From DASUAO01 sp035763745 (GTDB taxonomy: Bacteria > Actinomycetota > Acidimicrobiia > IMCC26256 > PALSA-555): DNA of 64,000 nucleotides. Below, piece after piece: positions 1-8,252 of the stretch (positions are counted from its first letter, which is position 1; each line of letters starts with the position of its first letter). The stretch lies in NCBI GenBank assembly GCA_035763745.1, contig DASUAO010000036.1, forward strand, positions 1-64,000, given 5' to 3'. The position numbers and the translations under genes are program-made. The notes under the pieces are model-generated. The model made no database searches, was not told the origin of the DNA, and worked only from the letters and a program-made list of their open reading frames with translations.

Positions 1-14
1 TGAGGGACGCATCA

Positions 15-62
15 TGGGGGAGGGGGAGGGGGAGCGGGAGGGAGAGGGCGGGGTGGGGGCGG
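15..62. repeat. G-rich low-complexity tract
   Basis: Runs of three to five G separated by single A, C or T fill this stretch, just downstream of the minus-strand thiolase gene. The G-runs are on the plus strand and have the spacing of a potential G-quadruplex. Nothing else is visible in bases 1-62. Whether it terminates or stalls transcription is inference. Confidence 0.5.
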
Positions 63-1217
63 TCAGTCGGTGCCGAGGATGGTCGTGGAAGCGGACGAGA
101 ACCAGCCGCCGGTGCCGTTGACGCACGCCAGGGCCGCATCGGGGACCTGACGGCCGTCGGCTTCGCCCCGCAGCTGGCGGACCGCTTCGACGAGCAGGAA
201 CATCCCCCGCATCCCCGGGTGGCAGGACGACAGCCCGCCGCCGTCGGTGTTCGTCGGGAGCGCGCCGCCGAGTCGCAGCGTGCCGCCCTCGACGAACGCG
301 CCGCCGGCGCCCTTCTCGCAGAACCCGAGGGCCTCGAGGGAGAGCAGGACCATCGGCGTGAACGCGTCGTAGATCTGGGCGCAGTCGATGTCGCCGGGCG
401 ACACGCCGGCGCGCCCGAACGCCTGACGTCCCGATCGTGCCGCCGGCGACTCGGTGAAGTCGTCCCACTCGCTCATCGTCGTGTGCGAGACCGCCTCGCC
501 GGTCCCGAGGACCCAGACCGGCGTCTTGGCGAGGTCGCGGGCGCGGGCCTCCGACGTGAGCACGACGGCGCCTCCGCCATCGGAGCGAATGCAGCAGTGG
601 AGCTTCGTGAGCGGGTCCGCCATCATGCGCGACGACTGGACGTCGTCGATCGTGATCGGCTCCCGGTAGTAAGCATCGGCGTTGTGCGACGCGTTGAAGC
701 GTGTCGACACCGCGATCTCGGCGAGCTGCTCGATGGTCGTGCCGAACTCGTGCATGTGGCGACGCGCCGCCATCGCGTACTTGGCGATCAACGTGTGTCC
801 GAACGGCGTGTCGAATTGCACCGGGCCGCGTGCGCCGAACGAGAGGTTGGAGGTCGCTCGGGTGCGGCGCTTGAGGTCGGCGCGGGCGGTGGACCCGTAC
901 GCGAGGACGACGACCTCCGCCTGACCGGCCTGGATCGCCGCGACCGCGTGCTCGACCATGAACTCCCACGAGCTGCCGCCCACCGACGTGCTGTCGATCC
1001 AGTCGGGTCGGAGCCCGCAGTACTCGGCGACCTCGATGGGGTACAGCAATCCTGTCCCGCACGACCCGAAGCCGTCGATGTCGTCCTTGGTGAGACCTGC
1101 GTCGGCGATCGCCCGGCTCGTCGCCTGGAAGTGCAGCTCGAACGCGGTCTTGGTGTCGACGCGGCCGCAGTCCGACAGCGCTGCGCCGACGATCGCGACC
1201 CGTGGCCGCGCCGCCAC
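63..1217 (-). CDS. thiolase-like lipid-transfer (Ltp) family protein
   Basis: This 384-residue protein has the thiolase fold of the SCP2-thiolase/Ltp type. The N-terminus carries VAIVGAALSDCG and the C-terminal half carries AQIYDAFTPM and CHPGMRG. At the position of the usual nucleophilic Cys there is GGSSWEF, with Ser, so ordinary beta-ketothiolase chemistry is doubtful. Ltp2-type members work as retro-aldolases on acyl-CoA side chains with a DUF35 partner, but no DUF35 gene is adjacent here. The start is GTG, sharing one base with the TAG stop of the upstream crotonase (TAGTG), so translation is probably coupled. It is the last gene of a three-gene minus-strand operon starting at 2992. The substrate is unknown. 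Confidence 0.85.
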   Translation of the reverse strand: MAARPRVAIVGAALSDCGRVDTKTAFELHFQATSRAIADAGLTKDDIDGFGSCGTGLLYPIEVAEYCGLRPDWIDSTSVGGSSWEFMVEHAVAAIQAGQAEVVVLAYGSTARADLKRRTRATSNLSFGARGPVQFDTPFGHTLIAKYAMAARRHMHEFGTTIEQLAEIAVSTRFNASHNADAYYREPITIDDVQSSRMMADPLTKLHCCIRSDGGGAVVLTSEARARDLAKTPVWVLGTGEAVSHTTMSEWDDFTESPAARSGRQAFGRAGVSPGDIDCAQIYDAFTPMVLLSLEALGFCEKGAGGAFVEGGTLRLGGALPTNTDGGGLSSCHPGMRGMFLLVEAVRQLRGEADGRQVPDAALACVNGTGGWFSSASTTILGTD

Positions 1218-2050
1218 TACCGCAGCTTCCAGTCGATCCGCTTGCCCGACTCGAACATCGCCTGACCCTCGGCGATGGATGCTTGGTCCGTGCCGAGCCC
1301 GACGAACGCGTAGCCGAGCGCCACGGCCTGCCGGTGCGACAGCTCACGGGCGGTCCACAGCGCGCGCACGGTCCCCTGGATCGCGAGCTGGGGCTGGGAG
1401 GCGATCGCCTCTGCGGCCCACGTCGCCGACTCGACGAGCTGCTCCTTGGGCACGACCTCCGACACCAGGCCCACCTCGTGGGCGCGCGCGGCCGAGAGGC
1501 GTTCGTAGTTCCCGAGGAGGGAGAGGCGCATGATCTCGCCGAACGGCATCCGGTCGGCCATGTGGATCGGCTCGAACGACGCGGTCATCCCGTACGTGAC
1601 GTGCGGGTCGAAGAACGTCGCGTGCTCGGCGGCGATGATGAACTCCACCTCGCCGAGCATGTAGAAAGCCCCGCCGCACGCCATCCCGTTCACGGCCGCG
1701 ATCACCGGCTTCCAGAGGTCGGCGCTCTTCGGTCCGATGTTGTCGCCCGGATCGTTGAAGTGGAACGGGGTCGAGCCGCTCCCCACGACATCGGCGTCGG
1801 TGCTCTCGTCGATGTCGCCGCCCATCTGCTCCATGCGGTCGATCCCGGTGCAGAACGCCTTTTCGCCCGCGCCGGTGAGCACCACGCACCGGACCTCGTC
1901 GCGGCGGCGCAGGGCTCGCCAGCACGCGTGGAGCTCGCGCTGCATCAGCGAGTTGAACGCGTTGAGGCGGTCGGGTCGGTTCAGCGTGACCCAGGCGACG
2001 CCATTGCGCTCCTCGTACTGGAGCGTCTCGAACTCGGGGACCGACGCCAC
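1217..2050 (-). CDS. crotonase-superfamily protein (enoyl-CoA hydratase-like)
   Basis: This 277-residue protein has the crotonase core: WVTLNRPDRLNAFN near residue 15, FCTGIDRM in the oxyanion-hole region and AAVNGMACGGAFYM. Aligned by eye to rat enoyl-CoA hydratase, the two catalytic Glu positions (E144 and E164) read Tyr (GGAFYM) and His (FFDPHV). It is therefore probably not a standard hydratase; it could be an isomerase, hydrolase or lyase. The start is GTG, six bases after the stop of the upstream dehydrogenase, and the stop shares a base with the next gene. It likely acts in the same CoA-ester pathway as its operon partners. Confidence 0.85.
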   Translation of the reverse strand: MASVPEFETLQYEERNGVAWVTLNRPDRLNAFNSLMQRELHACWRALRRRDEVRCVVLTGAGEKAFCTGIDRMEQMGGDIDESTDADVVGSGSTPFHFNDPGDNIGPKSADLWKPVIAAVNGMACGGAFYMLGEVEFIIAAEHATFFDPHVTYGMTASFEPIHMADRMPFGEIMRLSLLGNYERLSAARAHEVGLVSEVVPKEQLVESATWAAEAIASQPQLAIQGTVRALWTARELSHRQAVALGYAFVGLGTDQASIAEGQAMFESGKRIDWKLR

Positions 2051-2056
2051 GCCGGC

Positions 2057-2992
2057 TCAGCCCCGCCGCTGGGCGTCGATGCCGGGGTTCGTCGTGCGGA
2101 ACGCGTAGCGGTTGAGGATGTGCCCGACCTGGGCGGGGTCCCACTGCGTGGCGTTGCCCTCCTTGTCGGTGGAGAAGAACTCCTCGCCCATCTGCCAGGG
2201 CTGGTAGATGCACAAGGAGTTGCCGACCATGCGCAGCACCTGACCCGACACCGGCTTCGAGTCGTCGGACGCGAGCCACACGACGGCCGGCGCCGAGTTC
2301 CCCGGGTTCATCCGGTCGAACTCGGTGTACTCCTCGGGGTGCTTGATCTCGATGTCCTTCATCGCCTGGCCGACCATGCGGGTGAAACCACCCGGGCCGA
2401 TGCAATTCGCCCGCACGCCGTAGCGGCTCAGCTCGAGGCTTGCGATGACCGTCATCGCGGCGACGCCGGCCTTCGCGGCGCCGTAGTTGATCTGACTCGC
2501 CTGACCCTGGAGTCCGGCGCTCGACACGGTGTTGATGATCGACGCGCTCGGCTGGCGACCCTCCTTCGACTCACTGCGCCAGTACGCGGACGCGTGGTGC
2601 ATGGTGTTGAAGGCGCCGTACATGTGGACCTTGACGACGGTGTCGAAGTCCTCCGGTGCCATCGAGAACATCATCCGGTCGCGGAGGACCCCGGCGTTGT
2701 TGACCAGGACGTCGAGGCGTCCGAAGCTGTCGATCGCCGTCTTGACGATGTTGGCCGCGCCGTCGAAGTCGCTGACGCTGTCGTAGTTGGCTGTGGCCTC
2801 GCCGCCGCGACCCTTGATGACCTCGACGACCTCGTCGGCGACCTTCGCGTCGGCACCCTCGCCGGTGACCGACCCCCCGAGGTCGTTCACCACGACCTTG
2901 GCGCCGTGGTCGGCGAGCATGATCGCCTCACCGCGGCCGACGCCGTTGCCCGCGCCGGTGACGATGGCGACCTTCCCGTCGAGCATGCCCAT
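2057..2992 (-). CDS. short-chain dehydrogenase, 17-beta-HSD4/MFE-2-like
   Basis: This 311-residue protein is a Rossmann-fold NAD(P)-dependent oxidoreductase. It shows the cofactor motif TGAGNGVG near residue 12, NNAG in the middle, and a catalytic Ser with YGAAK (Tyr-x-x-x-Lys). The sequence VVNDLGG and its length match the 3-hydroxyacyl-CoA dehydrogenase branch related to the N-terminal part of peroxisomal multifunctional enzyme 2. It likely oxidises a 3-hydroxyacyl-CoA in a beta-oxidation-type pathway. The ATG has a good ribosome binding site (GGAAGGA, seven bases upstream). It leads the minus-strand operon and shares its promoter region with the divergent MaoC gene; a palindromic operator lies in that gap. 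Confidence 0.9.
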   Translation of the reverse strand: MGMLDGKVAIVTGAGNGVGRGEAIMLADHGAKVVVNDLGGSVTGEGADAKVADEVVEVIKGRGGEATANYDSVSDFDGAANIVKTAIDSFGRLDVLVNNAGVLRDRMMFSMAPEDFDTVVKVHMYGAFNTMHHASAYWRSESKEGRQPSASIINTVSSAGLQGQASQINYGAAKAGVAAMTVIASLELSRYGVRANCIGPGGFTRMVGQAMKDIEIKHPEEYTEFDRMNPGNSAPAVVWLASDDSKPVSGQVLRMVGNSLCIYQPWQMGEEFFSTDKEGNATQWDPAQVGHILNRYAFRTTNPGIDAQRRG

Positions 2993-3034
2993 TTGCGTGT
3001 CCTTCCGCTTCCATCACAGACTGCCGGAGAAACC

Positions 3035-3048
3035 TGACGTGGGCGTCA
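3035..3048. promoter_or_regulatory. palindromic operator TGACRYSGGYGTCA, site 1
   Basis: TGACG and CGTCA flank a four-base centre in the gap between the divergent dehydrogenase (minus) and MaoC (plus) genes. A TACCGC element starts three bases after it on the plus strand. Near-identical 14-mers occur at 6922-6935 and 16942-16955, also between divergent lipid-catabolism genes. It is probably bound by a dimeric repressor such as a TetR-type acyl-CoA sensor, but the regulator is not identified. Confidence 0.6.
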
Positions 3049-3107
3049 CGGTACCGCGCCGTCCGCGGCAGGCGTCAAGGCGGGGACCGACCTGGGGGGA
3101 GCGTGGC

Positions 3108-3614
3108 ATGGCACTCGACACGAGCGTCATCGGGAAGTCGACCGGCGCGTACAAGGTGCAGGTCGAGCGCGGGCCGGTGGAGTTCTTCGCCACCGCGTGC
3201 AAGGACGACAACCCGATCTACCACGATGCCGATGCGGCGAAGGCCGCCGGATTCGACTCGATCCCTGCGCCGCCGACGTTCTCGTTCGCGATGCAGCACA
3301 TGGGCCGCCGGACCGAGGAGCAGCCCGCCGACCCCACCGGTGGGGTCAACCCGATGCACACCGTGATGAGCGGTCTCTACGCCAAGGGCGGCCTCGTGCT
3401 CCACGGCGAGGAGGAGTTCTGCTACCACCGCCCGATCGTCGTGGGCGACGTCCTCGTCGGGGAGGGCACGGTCATCGACCTGTACGAGAAGGACAGCGAG
3501 AGCGCCACGATGACCTTCATCGTGCTCGAGACGGTGTGGCGTGACGAGGCGAGCGGCGACCCCGTGGTCACGGAGAAGTTCAACCTGATCCACCGACTCT
3601 CCAAGAAGGGTTGA
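3108..3614 (+). CDS. MaoC/FAS1-type hotdog dehydratase domain protein
   Basis: This 168-residue protein is a single hotdog-fold domain of the MaoC N-terminal (FAS1-like or HadA/HadC) type. The stretch FATACKDDNPIYHDADAA followed by PAPPTFSF is the typical signature. Such proteins hydrate enoyl-CoA or dehydrate hydroxyacyl thioesters, often as heterodimers with a second hotdog subunit; no second subunit is adjacent. The ATG at 3108 was chosen because it follows GGGGGGAG and begins the conserved domain; the frame is open further upstream. It is the first gene of a plus-strand pair, with the next dehydrogenase seven bases downstream, and shares operator site 1 with the divergent operon. Confidence 0.85.
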   Translation: MALDTSVIGKSTGAYKVQVERGPVEFFATACKDDNPIYHDADAAKAAGFDSIPAPPTFSFAMQHMGRRTEEQPADPTGGVNPMHTVMSGLYAKGGLVLHGEEEFCYHRPIVVGDVLVGEGTVIDLYEKDSESATMTFIVLETVWRDEASGDPVVTEKFNLIHRLSKKG

Positions 3615-3620
3615 GCAGCG

Positions 3621-4403
3621 ATGGCGGACGGACGCTTGCAGGACCGCGTTGCGATCATCACCGGTGCCGGTCAGGGGATCGGACTCGCGTACGCGCAGCG
3701 GTTCCTCGACGAAGGCGCCAAGGTGGTCGTCGCGGAGATCGACGAAGCGCGAGCGGCGGCGGGGATGGCAGCCCTCGAGGGCCGCGGTGAGGCGATCCTG
3801 GTGCAGACCGACATCTCCGACCCGGACTCCGCCGAGGCCTGTGCGAAGGCCGCCCAGGACGCGTTCGGGGCCGTCGACGTCCTCGTGAACAACGCGGCGA
3901 TCTACCACGACATCGACAACGCCGACTCGAGCTACGAGTACCTCCAGAAGATCGTCGGGGTGAACCAGCACGGCACGTGGCTGATGGCCCGAGCCGTCGC
4001 GCCGTACATGGTGGAGCAGCGCCGAGGTCGGATCATCAACCAGTCGTCTGGCGCCGCGTACTCGTACATGTTCCCGCCCATGGACGAGTTCAACGGGCTC
4101 GGGAACTTCAGCTACTCGATCACCAAGTGGGGGATCGTCGGCCTGACGAAGTTCATGGCCGCCCAGCTCGGCCAGTACAACATCACCGTGAACTGCATCG
4201 CTCCGGGCGTCACGATGACCGAAGCCACCAAGAAGGTCGTGCCCGAGATGTTCATCGGTGGGATGACCGCCATGACCGCGATGAAGTCGACGCTGGAACC
4301 CGAGGATCTCGCCGGCGCGGCGGTCTTCTTCGCCAGCGACGACGCGAAGTTCTGTACCGGGCAGACGCTCGTGATCGACGGCGGGCTCGCGATGCCCGCC
4401 TAG
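3621..4403 (+). CDS. short-chain dehydrogenase/reductase
   Basis: This 260-residue classical SDR has TGAGQGIG near residue 15 for NAD(P) binding, DVLVNNAA, a catalytic Ser in NQSSGAAYS and YSITK as the Tyr-x-x-x-Lys pair. The Asp/Glu after the second beta strand (VVAEID) favours NAD over NADP. The C-terminal FCTGQTLVIDGGLAMPA is typical of family members that oxidise alcohols or hydroxyacyl-CoA. It follows the MaoC gene closely and probably carries out the next redox step of the same pathway. Its stop is one base from the stop of the convergent CoA-transferase gene. The substrate is unknown. Confidence 0.88.
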   Translation: MADGRLQDRVAIITGAGQGIGLAYAQRFLDEGAKVVVAEIDEARAAAGMAALEGRGEAILVQTDISDPDSAEACAKAAQDAFGAVDVLVNNAAIYHDIDNADSSYEYLQKIVGVNQHGTWLMARAVAPYMVEQRRGRIINQSSGAAYSYMFPPMDEFNGLGNFSYSITKWGIVGLTKFMAAQLGQYNITVNCIAPGVTMTEATKKVVPEMFIGGMTAMTAMKSTLEPEDLAGAAVFFASDDAKFCTGQTLVIDGGLAMPA

Positions 4404-4404
4404 G

Positions 4405-6825
4405 TCACTCGATGGCGCCGGCGTCGCGCAGGCGAGCCTGCTCGTCGGCGCCGAGACCGAGGATCCCACCGAGCACCCAGTCGTTGTCCTGGCCGAGCGT
4501 CGGGCCGGCTCGGTCGTAGCCGCTCGCGGCCGCGGAGCACCGGAAGCCGTTGTGCTCGTAGAGCCCGGGCCCCAGGAAGGGGTGCTCGAGCTCGACGAAG
4601 TGGCCGCGGGACGCGAGCTGCTGGTCGGCGTGGACGTCGGCGAAGTCCTGCACCGGCACGGCCTCGATCCCCACCGCTTGCAGCGCCTCCGCGACCTCGA
4701 GTCGCGTCCGGTCCGCCGTCCACGCCCCGACGAGGACCTCGACCTCGTCGACGCGCGCCCGTCGCGCCTCGAACGACGTGAGCCCGTCGTCGACGATGCC
4801 CAGCACGTCGGCGAGGCGAGCCCATTCCTCGTCGGTCCAGCACGCGATCGCCACCCACCGGTCCGCGATCACCTTGTCGTCGGGGCCCGGCTCGTCGCGG
4901 CACGGGAATGCACCGTGGGGCACCGCGCGTGGCGATCGGTTGCCATCGCGGGCCCCGAGCGCGCCGCTGCGCTGCGCCGCGATGAGCCACGGGGCGAGGC
5001 TCCACGTGCCGGTCTCCACCTGGGAGACGTCGAGGTACACCCCGCGGCCGGTACGGCGCCGGTAGTGGAGCCCCGCCGCGAGTGCCGCCGCGACGTAGCG
5101 GGGCGCGAGGGAGTCGGTGATCGTGCCGAAGGGGCCCAACGGTGCCCGGTCGGGCCACCCGGTGAGCCAGTTGTAGCCCGACAGCGCCGCGCCCTGGCCG
5201 CCGAAGCCGGGGTAGTCCTTGTGCGGCCCGGTCTGGCCGTTGAGGCACGCGCTGACCATCACGAGGTCGGGGCGCCGGTCCGCCAGCGTCTCGTAGTCGA
5301 GACCGAACCCCTTCATCGCGCGCGGGGCGAAGTTCTCGGCCACCGCGTCGGCCCATTCGAGGACCAGTCGCTCGACGAGCGCGACGGCGTCGGGGTGCTT
5401 CAGGTTGAAGGTGACGTTGCGCTTCCCGACGTTGAGGCCGTCGTACATCCCGGCACCCTCGAGGCCGTGCGGGTTGTCGGGCCCGAGCGCGTAGACGCGC
5501 AGGAAGTCGGGGCGGGTGCGCGACTCGACGCGCAGGACGGTGGCGCCGTGCTCGACGAAGTAGCGGGTCGCGATCGGCCCCGCCGCCCCGGAGCCGAACT
5601 CGAGGATGTTCACCCCCGACCAGGCGGGAGCGCCCGACTCCCGTACCCGGGATGCGCGCTGTTGCAGCGGAGCGCCGCCGACACCAGCCTCCTCCGACAG
5701 CCCAGTGCGTCGGCGGTCGCCGTCGACGCCTCCGTTCCACGCAACGCGCGACGCCGCCTGGTCGGGCGCGGGGGTCTTCGGGGCCGCAGGGGTGGCGCGG
5801 CCGTCGCATGATGTGATTCTGACGAAGGACGCGGGGAACTGGGCGATTCTGCCGAGGGGGGAGAAGAAGCCCCGAGCGGCGAGCTGGGCGCTGGCGAGGA
5901 TCTCGCGGGGGGAGTTGGCCGGGGCGAGCATGAGGTTCGTCTCGCAGGCCAGGTCGTAGAGCTCCTGCATCGTGTGGCGGCCGAAGTACTCGGCGATGGG
6001 CGCCTCGACGGCGCGGAGCACGTCGGTGGGCGCCTGGCCGGGTGACCACGTCGACCAGTCCTGAGCGAGCAGCGCCGACGCGTCGATGCCCGCCTCGGCG
6101 ACGACCCGCGTGATGGTCTCGAGACTCGGGATGCGGGCCTTGCCTCCGCGCAGGCCGAAGCTCACCCAGCCGTCGCGGGTGGGCCAGATCTCCTGCGTCG
6201 GGCCGATCATCGCCCCGGCTCGTCGGCCGCGGAACCCTTCACGCTCGTAGCGCGCCGGCGCCGCCATGTTCGCTACGTTCACGCACTCGGCCATCGACAG
6301 GTCGACGCGCTGCCCGACGCCGGTCCACAGCGCGCTCAGTGCGGCGAACGCGGCCTCGCCGCCGGTGTGCGCATAGCCCGACGGCTCGGTGCAGCGCACC
6401 GGGGGGCGGTCGGCGTCGCCGGTCGCGTACATGTTGCCGCTCGCGGCGAGCACCCCGAGATCGGACGCCCGCCACCGCGCGCGAGGGCCCGTGAGGCCGA
6501 ACGGAGTGACGCTCACCCAGACGGCGTCGGGCGCCGTGCCAGGATCCAGCGTCCAGGAACCGGGGAAGCCGGGGGTGTCGATGACCACATCGGCCTGGTC
6601 CAGCAGCGCGGTCAGCGCGGGGTCGTCGGGATGGACCACGACCATCGACCGCTTCCCGGCCGACCAGGCCTCCCAGCGGTCGGGAAGGGCCCGGAGAGGA
6701 TGGCCCTCCGGAGGCTCGACGAGCACCACGTCGGCGCCGAGGTCGGCGAGCACCCGGCCCGCGATGGCGCCGGGCTCGCCGGCGAGGTCCACGACCCGGA
6801 TGCCGTCGAGCAGGCCGTTCGACAC
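4405..6825 (-). CDS. tandem CaiB/BaiF-type (family III) CoA-transferase
   Basis: This 806-residue protein is two family III CoA-transferase modules in one chain. Module 1 spans about residues 5-345 (GIRVVDLAGEPGAIAGR) and module 2 about 403-795 (VNILEFGSGAAGPIATRYF), joined by a charged linker. Both keep the catalytic Asp that forms the acyl anhydride: D175 (QRVDLS) and D599 (VYLDVS). Most family members are about 400 residues and act as dimers, so this fusion supplies both subunits covalently. The start is a GTG at 6825, at the first conserved residues; the frame is open further upstream without homology. It likely activates a carboxylic acid to its CoA ester. It is divergent from the amidohydrolase gene, with operator site 3 between them. 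Confidence 0.88.
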   Translation of the reverse strand: MSNGLLDGIRVVDLAGEPGAIAGRVLADLGADVVLVEPPEGHPLRALPDRWEAWSAGKRSMVVVHPDDPALTALLDQADVVIDTPGFPGSWTLDPGTAPDAVWVSVTPFGLTGPRARWRASDLGVLAASGNMYATGDADRPPVRCTEPSGYAHTGGEAAFAALSALWTGVGQRVDLSMAECVNVANMAAPARYEREGFRGRRAGAMIGPTQEIWPTRDGWVSFGLRGGKARIPSLETITRVVAEAGIDASALLAQDWSTWSPGQAPTDVLRAVEAPIAEYFGRHTMQELYDLACETNLMLAPANSPREILASAQLAARGFFSPLGRIAQFPASFVRITSCDGRATPAAPKTPAPDQAASRVAWNGGVDGDRRRTGLSEEAGVGGAPLQQRASRVRESGAPAWSGVNILEFGSGAAGPIATRYFVEHGATVLRVESRTRPDFLRVYALGPDNPHGLEGAGMYDGLNVGKRNVTFNLKHPDAVALVERLVLEWADAVAENFAPRAMKGFGLDYETLADRRPDLVMVSACLNGQTGPHKDYPGFGGQGAALSGYNWLTGWPDRAPLGPFGTITDSLAPRYVAAALAAGLHYRRRTGRGVYLDVSQVETGTWSLAPWLIAAQRSGALGARDGNRSPRAVPHGAFPCRDEPGPDDKVIADRWVAIACWTDEEWARLADVLGIVDDGLTSFEARRARVDEVEVLVGAWTADRTRLEVAEALQAVGIEAVPVQDFADVHADQQLASRGHFVELEHPFLGPGLYEHNGFRCSAAASGYDRAGPTLGQDNDWVLGGILGLGADEQARLRDAGAIE

Positions 6826-6921
6826 GTTGGGTGACCTCCGTCTCGTCGTGGTCGTCGCCGTCGTCGGCCGCGTCGGCACGGGGCCGCAGCGTTCCCCGAA
6901 CAGGCCGGAAGGCCCTGTTCC

Positions 6922-6944
6922 TGACGTCGGTGTCAGCGTAGCCT
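6922..6944. promoter_or_regulatory. palindromic operator site 3 with adjacent -10 box
   Basis: The 14-mer at 6922-6935 (TGACG, TCGG, TGTCA) matches sites at 3035 and 16942. It is followed after three bases by TAGCCT (6939-6944), a good -10 element for the amidohydrolase gene. A repressor bound here would cover the spacer between -35 and -10. The same three-base spacing to a TACCGC element is seen at site 1. Confidence 0.6.
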
Positions 6945-6985
6945 TGCCCCCCGGGCCCGCCGCCGGGCGTCCGGACGCAGGCCCC

Positions 6986-7022
6986 GATGAAGCCAGAACC
7001 GATGAAGCCAGAACCGATGAAG
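6986..7022 (+). repeat. 15-bp tandem repeat in amidohydrolase leader
   Basis: The unit gatgaagccagaacc occurs twice in full and once in part directly upstream of the amidohydrolase gene. Each copy carries an ATG (6987, 7002, 7017) in a frame different from the gene. The AGGGGG that acts as its ribosome binding site sits at the end of the last copy. The copies could act as decoy starts or reflect recent slippage. Confidence 0.85.
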
Positions 7023-7033
7023 GGGGCCTCACC

Positions 7034-8230
7034 ATGGCCGAGGGCACGACCGGGATCGATCTCGTCGCCGAGGAGCGCATCGTCGATGCCGACTGCCACA
7101 TCCTCGAGCCGCCCGACATCTGGGCGAACTGGCTCCCCGCGCAGTACCAGGACAAGGCGCCGCAGCTGGTGAAGGACCCGGCCGGCGGCGACGCCTGGCT
7201 CACCGCCGTCGGCGGGCAGGCCGATCCGATCGGGCTCGTCTCGACCCCCGGGATGCCGTTCGACGAGTTCCGGTGGTTCGGCGTCACCTACGAGGAGGCC
7301 CGTGAGGGTTGCTACAACGGCGCCGCGCGTCTCGCCGACATGGACATCGACGGGGTCCATGCCGAGGTGCTGTTCCCACCGCAACGCACGATGAGCCACT
7401 TCCTCGGTGACGACGACGAGGCGTTCGTCCTCGCCGGCATCGAGGCCTACAACAACTTCCTCTTCGACGAATTCTGCGCGCCCGATCCCTCGCGTCTGAT
7501 CGGCCTCGCCCAGATGCCGTCGATCGGCATCGACACCGCGGTCGACGCGCTCCGCAAGGCGAAGGCGCGGGGTGCCAAGGGCGTGATCATCTCGAATTGG
7601 CCGTCGGGAGGAGACAGTCTGTCGGCCGACGACGACCCGTTCTGGGCCGCGGCCGTCGACGAGGGAATCCCCGTCTCGATCCACATCAACATCATCAGCC
7701 GGACCCAGCGCGCGGCAGGACGCAATGCCGCCGCGAAGTCGGGGAACGTGCTCTACGACATGAGCAGCGAAGCCGCGCGGGCGAAGGCGATCGGCTCGAT
7801 GAGTCACGTGTTCTCGATGACGGCCGGCTCGATGACCCAGATGCTGTTCAGCGGCGTGTTCGACCGCTTCCCCGAGCTGCGGATCTGCTGGATCGAGACG
7901 GGCGTGGGCTGGCTGCCACACATGCTGGAGAGCATCGACGATCGCTACTGGCGCAACCGCTCGTGGGGTGAGCTCTCGATCAAGCATCCACCGTCGGTCT
8001 ACTGGCACCGGAACAACGCGGCCTCCTTCATCACCGACCGTTCCGGCGTGGCGCTGCGGCACGCGGTCGGGGTGGACAACATGATGTGGTCGAGTGACTA
8101 CCCGCACCACGGCAACGACTGGCCGTACTCCCGCAAGGTGATCAGCGAGACGATGGGCCACATCGACGGCGCCGAGCGGGCCAAGATCGTCGGCGGCAAC
8201 GCAGCGCGCATCTGGCGACTCGACGACTGA
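7034..8230 (+). CDS. amidohydrolase-2 family metal-dependent hydrolase/decarboxylase
   Basis: This 398-residue TIM-barrel protein belongs to the amidohydrolase 2 (ACMSD-like) family. It has the N-terminal metal motif DADCHILEPPDIW and the C-terminal MMWSSDYPHHGNDWP with the active-site Asp. Family members hydrolyse or decarboxylate ring-cleavage products and related carboxylates. Among neighbouring CoA-transferase and beta-oxidation genes, a role in degrading a cyclic or aromatic substrate is likely but not proven. The ATG follows AGGGGG at a good distance. The promoter appears to be the TAGCCT box at 6939 next to an operator shared with other catabolic genes. Its stop is 22 bases from the stop of the convergent MerR gene. 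Confidence 0.88.
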   Translation: MAEGTTGIDLVAEERIVDADCHILEPPDIWANWLPAQYQDKAPQLVKDPAGGDAWLTAVGGQADPIGLVSTPGMPFDEFRWFGVTYEEAREGCYNGAARLADMDIDGVHAEVLFPPQRTMSHFLGDDDEAFVLAGIEAYNNFLFDEFCAPDPSRLIGLAQMPSIGIDTAVDALRKAKARGAKGVIISNWPSGGDSLSADDDPFWAAAVDEGIPVSIHINIISRTQRAAGRNAAAKSGNVLYDMSSEAARAKAIGSMSHVFSMTAGSMTQMLFSGVFDRFPELRICWIETGVGWLPHMLESIDDRYWRNRSWGELSIKHPPSVYWHRNNAASFITDRSGVALRHAVGVDNMMWSSDYPHHGNDWPYSRKVISETMGHIDGAERAKIVGGNAARIWRLDD

Positions 8231-8252
8231 GCGACGGGCACGTCGTCGCCGG

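Noticed and set aside
219..1265. Long plus-strand frame opposite the thiolase gene, and many similar long antisense frames across the window
   Set aside because: Very high GC content opens antisense frames. Their translations are Arg/Pro/Ala-rich, lack recognisable domains and lie opposite clear genes.
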